From assembly GCF_000971335.1 (NCBI RefSeq), contig NZ_JZJL01000020.1, positions 1 through 64,000 on the forward strand: a DNA stretch of 64,000 nucleotides, written 5' to 3'. Each line of letters begins with the position of its first letter. Positions within the stretch are counted from its first letter, which is position 1. The notes beneath the pieces are model-generated. The model was given only the letters and a program-made list of their open reading frames with translations, had not been told where the DNA came from and made no database searches. The DNA is from Chromobacterium vaccinii (GTDB lineage Bacteria > Pseudomonadota > Gammaproteobacteria > Burkholderiales > Chromobacteriaceae). Shown one piece after another: positions 39,160 to 47,870 of this stretch. Position numbers and translations under genes: made by a program.

Positions 39160-40374
39160 TCAATCGTCGCCGGGGTGGGAGCCGAACACTTCGTAATGGA
39201 TGCGGTCGGCCGCCACACCCAGGCCGCGCAGGCTGTCGCGCTGCGCGCGCATGAAGCCCAGCGGGCCGCACAGGTAATAGTCGGCATCCGGCAGCAGCGC
39301 CAGGCTCTTGATCTCGTGCAGGCTCAGGCGGCCGGCCGCGTGGTAATCGGCGCCGATCACATCCTGCGCGCGCGGCGTCTCGTAACAAACATGAATCCGC
39401 AACTGCGGATGGCGTTCGGCCAACTGTCGCACTTTCGCGCCCATCGCGTGCGCGCCGCCGTGCCGGGCCGCATGCAGGAAACGCACCTCGCGGTCGCCGC
39501 GTTTGAGCAACTGGCCCAGCATCGCCTGCATCGGCGTCTGGCCGACGCCGGCGCTGATCAGCACCGCCGGGCCGCTCCGTTCCTCATGCAGGAAGAAGTC
39601 GCCCTGCGGCGCGCTCAGCTCCAGCACGTCGCCGACCTGGACCTCGCGATGCAGCAGATTGGACATGCGGCCGGCCGGCTTGCCTTCTCCCGCGTCTTCG
39701 CGCTTGACCGAGATGCGCAGGTGCTCGCCGTTGGGCGCGTCGGACAGGCTGTACTGGCGCGGCTGGCTCAGCCCCCACTCGGCGACGAAGCGCTTCACCG
39801 ACACGTACTGGCCGGGCTTGAACGGCGGCAGCGCGCCGCCGTCGCAGGGCTCCAGATAGAACGACGCGATCTCCTCGCTCTCCGTTTCCCTTTTCGCCAC
39901 CCGGAACGGCCGCCAGCCGCTCCAGCCGCCATCGGCGTTGGTGGTTTCGCGGTACATGCCGTTTTCGATGCCGATCAGCGTGTCCGCCAGCAAGCCGTAG
40001 GCCTCGGCCCAGGCCTGGATCAGATCGTCGCCGGCCGCCTCGCCCAGCACCTCGCGGATGGAGGCCAGCAGATGCTTGCCGACGATGGGATAGTGCTCAG
40101 CGCGTATGCCCAGGCTGACATGCTTGTGCGCGACGCGGGTCAACACCGGCAGCAGCGGCGACGGATCGTCGATATGCTGGGCGTAGGCCAGCACCGCCAT
40201 CGCCAGCGCCTGCTGCTGCTGGCCGGAGTGCTGGTGTCCCTGATTGAACACGTTCTTCAGTTCCGGATTGTGTTCGAACATGCGGCGGTAGAAATGGCTG
40301 GTCAGCGCCACGCCGTGCTGCTGCAGCACCGGCACGGTGGCTTTGACCAGGGATCGGGTTTGTTCGCTCAGCAT
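39160..40374 (-). CDS. hmp: Flavohaemoglobin (nitric oxide dioxygenase)
   Basis: 404 residues. Globin domain with Tyr29, Gln53 and proximal His85, the catalytic set of Hmp. The reductase half has the FAD motif RQYSLSDAP, the NAD(P)H motif ISAGVGQTPMQAML and the C-terminal YEVFGSH. It oxidises NO to nitrate with O2 and NADH in the cytoplasm. NsrR-type sites lie upstream at 40387-40409 and 40449-40471. Confidence 0.97.
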   Translation of the reverse strand: MLSEQTRSLVKATVPVLQQHGVALTSHFYRRMFEHNPELKNVFNQGHQHSGQQQQALAMAVLAYAQHIDDPSPLLPVLTRVAHKHVSLGIRAEHYPIVGKHLLASIREVLGEAAGDDLIQAWAEAYGLLADTLIGIENGMYRETTNADGGWSGWRPFRVAKRETESEEIASFYLEPCDGGALPPFKPGQYVSVKRFVAEWGLSQPRQYSLSDAPNGEHLRISVKREDAGEGKPAGRMSNLLHREVQVGDVLELSAPQGDFFLHEERSGPAVLISAGVGQTPMQAMLGQLLKRGDREVRFLHAARHGGAHAMGAKVRQLAERHPQLRIHVCYETPRAQDVIGADYHAAGRLSLHEIKSLALLPDADYYLCGPLGFMRAQRDSLRGLGVAADRIHYEVFGSHPGDD

Positions 40375-40386
40375 GTCAGTTCCTTA

Positions 40387-40409
40387 AGATATTCAAAAAA
40401 TACATCTTC
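40387..40409 (-). promoter_or_regulatory. NsrR-type operator, hmp proximal site
   Basis: AAGAT-A-TTC and ATACATCTT arms form a 23-bp imperfect inverted repeat close to the NsrR consensus AAGATGCATTTnAAATGCATCTT, 13 bases upstream of the hmp start. Confidence 0.8.
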
Positions 40410-40417
40410 ATTGCCGA

Positions 40418-40442
40418 AAAAAATCCCCTGACCGCCGGGGAC
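40418..40442 (-). terminator. Terminator of AA10 gene
   Basis: Minus-strand stem TCCCC/GGGGA (40438-40442 with 40425-40429) followed by TTTTTTT. It separates the AA10 gene from hmp and sits between the two NsrR-type sites. The stem is short. Confidence 0.65.
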
Positions 40443-40448
40443 CTTTAA

Positions 40449-40471
40449 AAGATGTTTAAATAATACATGTT
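40449..40471 (-). promoter_or_regulatory. NsrR-type operator, hmp distal site
   Basis: AAGATGTTT and ATACATGTT arms with an AT-rich centre form a second, weaker NsrR-like repeat 75 bases upstream of hmp. Confidence 0.6.
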
Positions 40472-40517
40472 TATTTGATCTGTGTCACAAAACTACAGCG
40501 GCAACGCCGCTCGCGCG

Positions 40518-41150
40518 TCACGAGAAATTGAAATCGATCACCTGGTAGAAGGCGTTGCCGGTGTCCGCCACTTCCCATACCGCCAGCACCACGTGATAAC
40601 CGCGGCGCTCCGGCAGATGGACTTGATGGATGGTCGGCTGCGGCGGGGTCAGCTCCGCCTGGTGCTCCCAGAACGGCTGGGCGGTCAGCTCTGCCTTGTA
40701 GAACGGCTCCGCTTCGAACTGGGCGCGCGTCAGCGGCCGGTTCGGGTCCCAATCCGCCTTGGTGATGAAGTAGTTCCAACGCCGCGTCGGATGGACGGCG
40801 TGGTAGCTCCACTTGAACTCCTGAATCTGGCCGGATTTCACCGGATGCTTGTGCCAGCGGTCGGCGCTCTGCTCGTCCAGCACCGCCGAGTGCTCCTGCC
40901 CGGCGCTGGCTATCCTGCCATCGACCGGCGGCTTGGCGTTGACGGCGTCGGACGGCGCCAGCGGATCATGCAGGCTGGCCTCCATGGCCGGGAAGAATTT
41001 GCCGCTCTCCAGGCCGTTGACATGCCAGCTCTGCAGCGGACATTGCGCGTTGACGCCGTCGACGCACAGCTGGCCGCGCGAGGCAGGCGCGAAAACTTGG
41101 CCGTGGCGAGGCTGGGCGACGGATTGGGACTCCACCTTGGTCTGGCTCAT
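40518..41150 (-). CDS. AA10 lytic polysaccharide monooxygenase (CBP21-like)
   Basis: 210 residues. The chain matches chitin-active AA10 enzymes along its length (HGQVFAPASRGQLC, RWNYFITKADWDPNRPLTRA, VVLAVWEVADTGNAFYQVID). Copper-brace His16 and His120 and axial Phe201 are present. These enzymes cleave crystalline chitin or cellulose oxidatively, with the mature N-terminus being the first His. Here the 15 residues before His16 (MSQTKVESQSVAQPR) are polar, so no Sec signal peptide is visible, although the ribosome site AAGGGGATG fits this start. Export route is unclear. Confidence 0.9.
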   Translation of the reverse strand: MSQTKVESQSVAQPRHGQVFAPASRGQLCVDGVNAQCPLQSWHVNGLESGKFFPAMEASLHDPLAPSDAVNAKPPVDGRIASAGQEHSAVLDEQSADRWHKHPVKSGQIQEFKWSYHAVHPTRRWNYFITKADWDPNRPLTRAQFEAEPFYKAELTAQPFWEHQAELTPPQPTIHQVHLPERRGYHVVLAVWEVADTGNAFYQVIDFNFS

Positions 41151-41451
41151 TGCATCCCCTTGTATCGGTATGGGTTGGAAAGCCGGACAGTTTGCCCGGC
41201 TGTTGGCAGCGTAAGCTCCACCCTACCCGTCTTGCCCCATCCTTTGTACCGGCTGACTGGCTCGGCGCATGACCCCCCATCCAAATGGCCTGGCGGCGCT
41301 TGCGTTTCGCCGCGGCCTGTACTCCCGAGCACCCGCGTGGGCGCGCGCCGCCGCCATCTGATTTATTTGGTATATTGCGTAACAAAATTACAATGACATT
41401 GAGCCGCAAGGCTTCGTCAACGCCAGCAAAACACAAGAGGAGACAATAACC

Positions 41452-44076
41452 ATGCCCCATCCGTCCCTGACCCGCCCCGCGCTTTTGGGCGTCCTGATCG
41501 CCGCCCTGTTCTCACCCGCCATCCAGGCCGCGGAGGCTTTCGGCGCGCCCGGCGCCGCGCCGGTCCGCGGTCCGGCTTCCAAGTCCTTCGTGGGCACCGC
41601 GGTCAACAGCCCTTCCCGCGTCTACTTCACCGGCTATCGCGGCATCGTGTCCGAGGTCTACTACCCTGCGCTGGACACGCCGGAATCGGTGGATCTGCAG
41701 TTTCTGGTCGGCGACGCCGGCAAGACCTTCGTCGACGAGGAGAAACGCCAAGCCTACTCCGCCGGCCAGAGCGACAAACGCACGATGAGCTGGATCGCCA
41801 GCACCGGCAATGATGGCCACAATTGGCGGATCAGCAAACGCATCTTCGCCGACCCCAACCGCGACGCGCTGGTGCAGCGCGTGACCTTCACCGCGCTGAA
41901 CGGCCATACAGTCGGCGACTTCAATCTATACGTGCTGTTCAAGCCCTATCTCGACAACTCCGGCAGCGGCAACAGCGCCCAGACCGTGGCCGCCGTCGGC
42001 GGCTACGCGCTGGCGGCCAGCCGCAACAGCCGCGCCTCGGCGCTGATGGCCAGCCTGCCATGGAAGACCGTCAACGGCCAGGCCATGCTGTCCAACGGCT
42101 TCGTCGGCCAGAGCGACGGCTGGACCGATCTGATAGGCAGCGGCGACAACACGATGAACTGGACCTACGGCTCGGCCACCAACGGCAACATCGCCCAGAC
42201 CTGCTGGCTGGACCTGGGCGATCCGGCCGCGGCCAGCGTGTCTTTCGACATGGTGCTGGCCTTCGGCAAAAGCCAGGGCGACGCCGTCAACGCCGCCGCC
42301 GCGTCCTTGGGCAGCGATCTTTCAGCCGCGCAGCAGCAGTACGACAATGCCTGGCACGCCTACGCCGCCGGCCTGTCCACCCAGGGCGGCCTGGCCGACG
42401 ACCGCTACTACCTGGCGGCGATGACGCTGAAGACGATGCAGGACAAGAGCAACGGCGCGATGATCGCCGGCATCGGCACGCCATGGGGCGAGACCCAGGG
42501 CGACGCCAATCAGGGCGGCTACCACCTGGTATGGCCGCGCGACCTGTTCAAGTTCGCCAACGCCCTCTATACCGCCGGCGACGCCGCCACGGCGTCCACG
42601 GTGGTGGGCTACCTTTTCAACACGCTGCAGCAGGGCAGCGACTGCGGCGCGGCGGAATACAACGCGCCAGGCTGCGCCGCCGGCTTCAGCCGTGTCGGCC
42701 GCTTCCCGCAGAACGCCTGGATCAGCGGCTGGCCGTACTGGCAGGGCACGCAGATGGACGAGCAGGCGATGCCCATCCTGCTGGCCTGGCGGCTGGGGCC
42801 GTCCGTTTCCAATCCGCTGTGGCCCAAGATCAAGCTGACCGCCGACTACATCGTCGCCACCGGCCCGTGGAGCTACCAGGAGCGCTGGGAGGAGAACTCC
42901 GGCTACTCGCCGTCGACCCTCGCCGCCGAGATCGCCGGCCTGGTGGCCGCCGCCGACATCGCCCGCGCCAACGGCGACGACGCCAGCGCCAGCCGCTACC
43001 TGTCCGCCGCCGACTACTGGCAGCAGAACGTCGCCGCCTGGACCTATACCACCAGCGGCGGCTTCGGCAACGGCAGCTACTACATCCGGATCAATCCGGC
43101 CAATCGCGCGGGAAGCGGCGCCGACCGCGCCAGCTTCAATCCGTCCGCCGGGCCGGATACGCCGCAGACGCTGACGGTGAAGAACGGCGGCGGCAGCCAT
43201 GACGCGCGCCGCGTGGTGGACGGCGGCTTCCTGGAGTTGGTGCGGATGGGCGTCAAACGCGCCGACGACCCCACCATCGTCAACACCATGTCGGTATTCG
43301 ACAGCGTGCTCGGCCAATACCTGGCGCTGCCCGGCGCGCCCAAGCTGCCGGCCAACGCCTGGTTCCGCTACAACTTCGACGGCTACGGCGAGCACAACGA
43401 CGGCGGCGACTTCGATGGCGCGGGCGTCGGCCGGCTGTGGCCGATCTTCACCGCCGAGCGCGGCATGTACGAAATCGCCCGCCAGGGGGCGGGCAGCGCC
43501 GGCCAACCGTACTTCTCCACGCTGAAGCTGCTGGCCACGCCGGAAGGCATGCTGCCGGAGCAGGTATGGTCGAACAGCGCCACGCTGCCGGACGGCTGGG
43601 CGGTGACCACGCCGGCCGGCTACCAGCCGGGCAGCGCCACCAAGTCGATGGGGCCGCTGAACTGGGCGATGGGCGAATACATCAGCCTGCTGGCCTCGAT
43701 CAACGCCGGCCGCATCGTCGATGTTCCGCAAGCGGTCTGCGCCCGCTACAACAACTGCCGCGCCGCGCCCAAGGCCGGCGAGGTGGCGGTGGCCATCAAC
43801 GCCAGCGCCGGCACGCAGTGGGGCCAGCAGGTCTACATCACCGGCAATGCCCGCGCGCTGGGCAACTGGAACACCGACCTCGGCATCCCGCTGGACGCGG
43901 CCGCCTATCCTTCATGGCGAAACGGCGTCAACTTGCCGGCCGGCCAGCAGATCGCCTACAAGTATTACCGCAAGAACGCCGACGGCAGCGTGAGCTGGGA
44001 AAACCTGGCCGGCAACCGCAGCCTGCAGACGCCCGCCAACGGCAACCTCGCCCTGAACGATCAGGTGAACTGGTGA
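41452..44076 (+). CDS. Secreted glucoamylase (GH15) with C-terminal CBM20
   Basis: 874 residues. Signal peptide MPHPSLTRPALLGVLIAALF to about residue 25. An N-terminal beta-sandwich (FTGYRGIVSEVYYPALDTPE) precedes the GH15 catalytic barrel (GYHLVWPRDLFKFANALYTA, WSYQERWEENSGYSPSTLAA with candidate catalytic Glu). The last ~95 residues are a starch-binding CBM20 (QVYITGNARALGNWNTDLGI). It releases glucose from starch or glycogen outside the cell. It is divergent from the AA10 gene, and its stop overlaps the next small gene. Confidence 0.94.
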   Translation: MPHPSLTRPALLGVLIAALFSPAIQAAEAFGAPGAAPVRGPASKSFVGTAVNSPSRVYFTGYRGIVSEVYYPALDTPESVDLQFLVGDAGKTFVDEEKRQAYSAGQSDKRTMSWIASTGNDGHNWRISKRIFADPNRDALVQRVTFTALNGHTVGDFNLYVLFKPYLDNSGSGNSAQTVAAVGGYALAASRNSRASALMASLPWKTVNGQAMLSNGFVGQSDGWTDLIGSGDNTMNWTYGSATNGNIAQTCWLDLGDPAAASVSFDMVLAFGKSQGDAVNAAAASLGSDLSAAQQQYDNAWHAYAAGLSTQGGLADDRYYLAAMTLKTMQDKSNGAMIAGIGTPWGETQGDANQGGYHLVWPRDLFKFANALYTAGDAATASTVVGYLFNTLQQGSDCGAAEYNAPGCAAGFSRVGRFPQNAWISGWPYWQGTQMDEQAMPILLAWRLGPSVSNPLWPKIKLTADYIVATGPWSYQERWEENSGYSPSTLAAEIAGLVAAADIARANGDDASASRYLSAADYWQQNVAAWTYTTSGGFGNGSYYIRINPANRAGSGADRASFNPSAGPDTPQTLTVKNGGGSHDARRVVDGGFLELVRMGVKRADDPTIVNTMSVFDSVLGQYLALPGAPKLPANAWFRYNFDGYGEHNDGGDFDGAGVGRLWPIFTAERGMYEIARQGAGSAGQPYFSTLKLLATPEGMLPEQVWSNSATLPDGWAVTTPAGYQPGSATKSMGPLNWAMGEYISLLASINAGRIVDVPQAVCARYNNCRAAPKAGEVAVAINASAGTQWGQQVYITGNARALGNWNTDLGIPLDAAAYPSWRNGVNLPAGQQIAYKYYRKNADGSVSWENLAGNRSLQTPANGNLALNDQVNW

Positions 44077-44399
44077 CCTACCGCCGCGTCTGGCTTGCCG
44101 TCCTGACGCTGGCGGCCGCCGCCGGCGGCGCGGCCTGGCGGCTGCAGCCGATGGAGGCACCCCCTGCTCCGCCAGCCACAGCCCAACCGGCCGCCGCGCC
44201 GCCGGTCCAACCCATCGTCCATCAGGCCACGCCCGCCACGCAGTGGCGGCCGCCAGCCCGTCCGGCGCTGCCGCCGATGAAAAAGGGCGGCGACAGCTGG
44301 CGGCCGGATGCCGCGCCGGTGGCGGCCAAAGTGGAAATCCAGCGCGGCGCGCCGAACATCGCGGGCGCGCAGCCGCTGCCCAGGCCGCCCGATCCCTGA
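44073..44399 (+). CDS. Small Pro/Ala-rich exported protein of unknown function
   Basis: 108 residues starting at GTG 44073, overlapping the glucoamylase stop (GTGA). One N-terminal hydrophobic segment (residues 7-22) could be a signal anchor or signal peptide; the rest is Pro/Ala-rich and probably unstructured (PPAPPATAQPAAAPPVQPIV). No family recognised. The overlap suggests it accompanies the glucoamylase; a terminator follows. Confidence 0.62.
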   Translation: MTYRRVWLAVLTLAAAAGGAAWRLQPMEAPPAPPATAQPAAAPPVQPIVHQATPATQWRPPARPALPPMKKGGDSWRPDAAPVAAKVEIQRGAPNIAGAQPLPRPPDP

Positions 44400-44431
44400 T
44401 CCGGCCGCGGCGTCGTGCGGCGGCGATGGTG

Positions 44432-44457
44432 AAGGCCCGGTCTGCCGGGCCTTTTTC
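44432..44457 (+). terminator. Terminator after glucoamylase operon
   Basis: Perfect 9-bp stem AAGGCCCGG/CCGGGCCTT (44432-44440 with 44445-44453) and T-run. Confidence 0.92.
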
Positions 44458-44509
44458 TTGCTTGGCCATCAACCTTGCAAATCCAGAAACAGAAAACAGG
44501 AGACTCAAG

Positions 44510-45037
44510 ATGGCGCAGCTGGAAATCATCGCGCTCGACGCCGCGCAAACCCAAGCCCGCTTGCCGCAACTGGCCGAACTCTTGCACGCCTGCGTGCATG
44601 ACGGCGCCAGCATCCATTTCGTGCAACCCTTCCCCATAGAACAAGCCGCCGCGTTCTGGCGCGACAAGACCTTGCCCGGCATCGCAGGCGGCAGCCGCGT
44701 GCTGCTGGCGGCGCTGGCGGACGGCGAACTGGCAGGCAGCGCGCAATTGGACTGCGACACCCCGCCCAACCAGCCGCACCGGGCCGAGGTATGCAAGCTG
44801 ATGGTGCATCCGCGCCACCGCCGCCTGGGGCTGGCCCGCGCGCTGATGGCGGAATTGGAGCGCCAGGCGCGGCAACGCGGCCGCAGCCTGTTGACACTGG
44901 ACACCGCCAGCGGCGACAAGGCCGAGCCGCTGTACCTGTCGCTGGGCTATCTGGCAGCCGGCCGGATCCCCGGCTACGCCTGGGACGGCCGCGGCGAAAA
45001 ACTGCAAGCCACCACGCTGATGTACAAGGTGTTGTAG
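44510..45037 (+). CDS. GNAT family N-acetyltransferase
   Basis: 175 residues. The acetyl-CoA site is VCKLMVHPRHRRLGLARALM (about residue 95-115), followed by LLTLDTASGDKAEPLYLSLG. A CAGGAGA ribosome site precedes the ATG. It stands alone after a terminator. Substrate unknown. Confidence 0.87.
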   Translation: MAQLEIIALDAAQTQARLPQLAELLHACVHDGASIHFVQPFPIEQAAAFWRDKTLPGIAGGSRVLLAALADGELAGSAQLDCDTPPNQPHRAEVCKLMVHPRHRRLGLARALMAELERQARQRGRSLLTLDTASGDKAEPLYLSLGYLAAGRIPGYAWDGRGEKLQATTLMYKVL

Positions 45038-45417
45038 GCGCGGAAAAGCCGGGCAAGCCCGGCCTCATCCGATTTTGGTATTCCTGCGTGGAAGATGGGC
45101 CAACAAGAAGCATCCACGCTTCCGCAGCGCCCGCTCCCTTCAAGCCTGCCGCCGGGCGGCAGGCCCGAGGTTTTAAGCGGCTGCCTGTCCGAGCCCCGCG
45201 ACGTTAGCGCGGGGCGAGTTCAGCCGCGCCTCGGGCCTGACTCTGCTCGGCGGGAAGCCGCAGGCCAGGCTTGCAGGGTGGCTTTTAGGGGTGGAGGGGA
45301 TATTTGGCCACACAAATATCCCTTCCCTGCTCGCCGGGCAGCCCCGGCATTCAAAACCATCATCCGCGCAGCGGATTCAATATAAAGGGAGCCCAAAACG
45401 GGCTCCCAGACAATGGC
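45038..45417. other. 380-base gene-free region rich in perfect hairpins
   Basis: Perfect stems are: 45144-45153/45155-45164 (10 bp); 45160-45170/45229-45239 (11 bp), enclosing 45177-45183/45221-45227 (7 bp) and 45194-45200/45208-45214 (7 bp); 45297-45305/45314-45322 (9 bp); 45333-45338/45343-45348; and 45362-45367/45371-45376. The first two compete for bases 45160-45164. No coding frame explains this. It looks like a structured RNA or a palindromic mobile or repeat element. Confidence 0.7.
45387..45407 (-). terminator. Terminator of norB
   Basis: Perfect 8-bp stem GGGAGCCC/GGGCTCCC and TTTATA on the minus strand, 11 bases past the norB stop. Confidence 0.85.
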
Positions 45418-47685
45418 TCACGCCCGCTGCGCAGCCGCAGCCTTCCTGCCGCCCCAGCCCAGCAGCCGCAAGGCGAAGCGGCCCAGATACAGCACGCCCA
45501 GCGCGAACACGATGTCGCCCGGCACCCGCAGCCACACCAGATTCTGCATCAGCGCCGAGTGCACCACCTCCGGCGAGCGCGCATACCACAAACCATGCTC
45601 GATGCTGGCCCAGGCCTGGTAGATGCCGGAGGGCAGGATGGACATGAACACCATCATGAACAGGCCGATGTTGAGCATCCAGAAGGTCGGCTTCAACAGG
45701 CCGTCATCCCATTGCTCCGCCTCCGACACGCCGCGCAGGCAGAACAGCATCAAGCCTATGCCCAGCATGCCGTAGACGCCGAACAGCGCCGCGTGGCCGT
45801 GGGCCGGCGTCATGTTCAGCCCCTGCACGTAGTACAGCGAGATCGGCGGGTTGATGGCGAAGCCCAGCAGGCCGGCTCCCACGGTATTCCACAAGCCGAC
45901 CGCGACAAAGCACAGGATGGCCCACTTGTAGCGCGCCACCCACGGCGCGGCGCCGCCGCGGCGGTAAGTCTGCCAGCCCTCGAAGCCCACCAGCGCCAGC
46001 GGCACCACTTCGAACGCCGAGAACACCGCGCCGATCGAGATCACCGCGGTGGACGCGCCGGTGAAGTACAGATGGTGCAGCGTGCCCAGGATGCCGCCGA
46101 ACAGGAAGACAATGGTTTCCAGCACGATGGCGCGGTTGGCGCTGGCCATGCGGATCAGGCCCAGCCGCGCGAAGATCAGCGCGATCACCGCGGTGGCGAA
46201 CACTTCGAAGAAGCCTTCCACCCACAGGTGCACCAGCCACCAGCGCCAGTACTCGATCATCGAGTAATGGGTATGCTGGCCCCAGGCCAGCGAGGTGGCG
46301 TAGAACAGTCCGATGCAGGCCGCGGACAGCAGCAGCATCGCGATCAGGCTGCGGCCCTCGGTCTCCGGATTGCGCAGCGCCGGCAGCAACGCGCGCGCCA
46401 CCAGGAACAGCCAGAACAACAGGCCGATGAACAGCAGTATCTGCCACACCCGGCCCATGCTGGTGTAGGCGAGGCCCTGGTTGCCGATCCAGAAGCTGAA
46501 GTCGGTGCCCAGCCGCTGCAGCGTGCCCAGCCAGCCGCAGACGGTGGAGCCGACCACGATGAAGATCAGCGCCCAGAACAACACGTCCACGCCCAGTTTC
46601 TGATGCTTGGGCTCATGGCCGGACAGCAACGGCGCGATATACAGGCCGGTGGCCAGCCAGGCGGTGGCGATCCACAACACGCCGAACTGGGTGTGAATGG
46701 TGCGGCTCACCACCCAGGGCAGCACCTCGGCCAGCGGCAGGCCGAAGAAGCTGTGGCCCTCCACCGCGTAGTGGGCGGTGATGGCGCCCATGCCCACCTG
46801 GGTCAGCAACAAGCCGATCACCACATAGAAATACTTGCGGGTGGCGCGCATCGACGGCGTGGCCTTGAGCCGGCCCAGCGGGTCGGCATCCGGCACCTGA
46901 GCGGGCTCCTCGCCTTCGCCGGCGGCCATGTGATACCACACCATGGCGGCGATGCCGGCCAGCATCAGGATCACGCTGGCGATAGACCACATGCCGTTGG
47001 CCGCGGTGGGCGCGTTGCCGACCAGCGGCTCGTGCGGCCAGTTGTTGGTGTAGGACACGCCGGTCTCGCCCGGCCGGTCGGCGGCTGCGGACCAGGCCGA
47101 CCAGAAGAAGAACGCCGACACCGCCAGACGATCTTCGGCCGACGGCAGCGCGTTGGCGGTCATCGCGTACTGCTCGCGCAATTTGTCGAAAGCCGTATCT
47201 GCGCCGTACAGGCCCTGATAATGAGCGGCCACCTCGCGCGCGGCGGCGGCGCGGGCCGCGCTCAGCGTCAGCGTGTCGCTGGCCGCGTCATAGCCGTTGG
47301 CGCGCATCTCGCGGCGCAGCTCGGCGTCCAGCATGCCCTGATGGCCGACATCCAGCTGCGCGTAAAGCTTGCCGAAGCGCTGCTTGGCCCACTCCTCGCG
47401 CAGCGCCAGCGCCTCGCGGTGCAGCCAGTCGGCCGACCAGTCCGGCGCCACGTAGCTGCCGTGCCCCCACACCGTGCCCAGCTGCTGGCCGCCGGACGCC
47501 AGCCAGGCCTGCTGGCCGCGGCGTATCTGCTCGCCAGTGAACAGCGTCTTGCCGTCGGCGCCCTGCACCGCCGTCGGTATCGGCGGCGCCGCCTGATAGA
47601 TTTCCTTGCCCATATAGAGCAGGACCGAGAATGACAGCAGGCAGATCACCGCCAGCCATCCCCATAGTCTTCGCGTGTTTTTCAT
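45418..47685 (-). CDS. norB: Quinol-dependent nitric oxide reductase (qNOR)
   Basis: 755 residues. The N-terminal cytochrome c-like extension and about 14 membrane segments are those of single-subunit qNOR. Heme and FeB ligands lie in HTQFGVLWIATAW, WWLVHLWVEGFFEVFATAV, GTLHHLYFTG and MTPAHGHAALFGVYG. It reduces NO to N2O in the inner membrane with quinol electrons. ATG 47685 follows a GGGAG site; the longer frame to 47724 is less likely. A near-perfect NsrR site at 47748 points to repression by the nsrR product. Confidence 0.96.
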   Translation of the reverse strand: MKNTRRLWGWLAVICLLSFSVLLYMGKEIYQAAPPIPTAVQGADGKTLFTGEQIRRGQQAWLASGGQQLGTVWGHGSYVAPDWSADWLHREALALREEWAKQRFGKLYAQLDVGHQGMLDAELRREMRANGYDAASDTLTLSAARAAAAREVAAHYQGLYGADTAFDKLREQYAMTANALPSAEDRLAVSAFFFWSAWSAAADRPGETGVSYTNNWPHEPLVGNAPTAANGMWSIASVILMLAGIAAMVWYHMAAGEGEEPAQVPDADPLGRLKATPSMRATRKYFYVVIGLLLTQVGMGAITAHYAVEGHSFFGLPLAEVLPWVVSRTIHTQFGVLWIATAWLATGLYIAPLLSGHEPKHQKLGVDVLFWALIFIVVGSTVCGWLGTLQRLGTDFSFWIGNQGLAYTSMGRVWQILLFIGLLFWLFLVARALLPALRNPETEGRSLIAMLLLSAACIGLFYATSLAWGQHTHYSMIEYWRWWLVHLWVEGFFEVFATAVIALIFARLGLIRMASANRAIVLETIVFLFGGILGTLHHLYFTGASTAVISIGAVFSAFEVVPLALVGFEGWQTYRRGGAAPWVARYKWAILCFVAVGLWNTVGAGLLGFAINPPISLYYVQGLNMTPAHGHAALFGVYGMLGIGLMLFCLRGVSEAEQWDDGLLKPTFWMLNIGLFMMVFMSILPSGIYQAWASIEHGLWYARSPEVVHSALMQNLVWLRVPGDIVFALGVLYLGRFALRLLGWGGRKAAAAQRA

Positions 47686-47747
47686 ATGCGCTCCCTTCGC
47701 GGGCCTCCCAAGTAACTGACTCAATCCGCAGCCTACATGCCGGAATT

Positions 47748-47772
47748 AAAGATGTATATATTGCACATCTTT
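47748..47772 (-). promoter_or_regulatory. NsrR-type operator of norB
   Basis: AAAGATGTATA and a matching ATCTTT arm form a 25-bp near-perfect inverted repeat (AAAGATG...CATCTTT), the best NsrR match in the window, 62 bases upstream of norB. Confidence 0.88.
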
Positions 47773-47870
47773 AAGCATGATGCAGATCAAGTCCGCGGAA
47801 TCCATCCCTTGAAAACGCATGAAAAAAGGCGGCCCCGCATGGGAGCCGCCTGGCAGGAACAAGCAGCCGT

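Noticed and set aside
40496-40511. AGCGGC-AAC-GCCGCT hairpin as the main terminator of the AA10 gene
   Set aside because: It is 6 bp without a strong T-run; the hairpin at 40418-40442 with seven T is the better candidate.
45304-47634. 776-codon plus-strand frame opposite norB
   Set aside because: Gln/His/Arg-rich shadow of norB with no motif.
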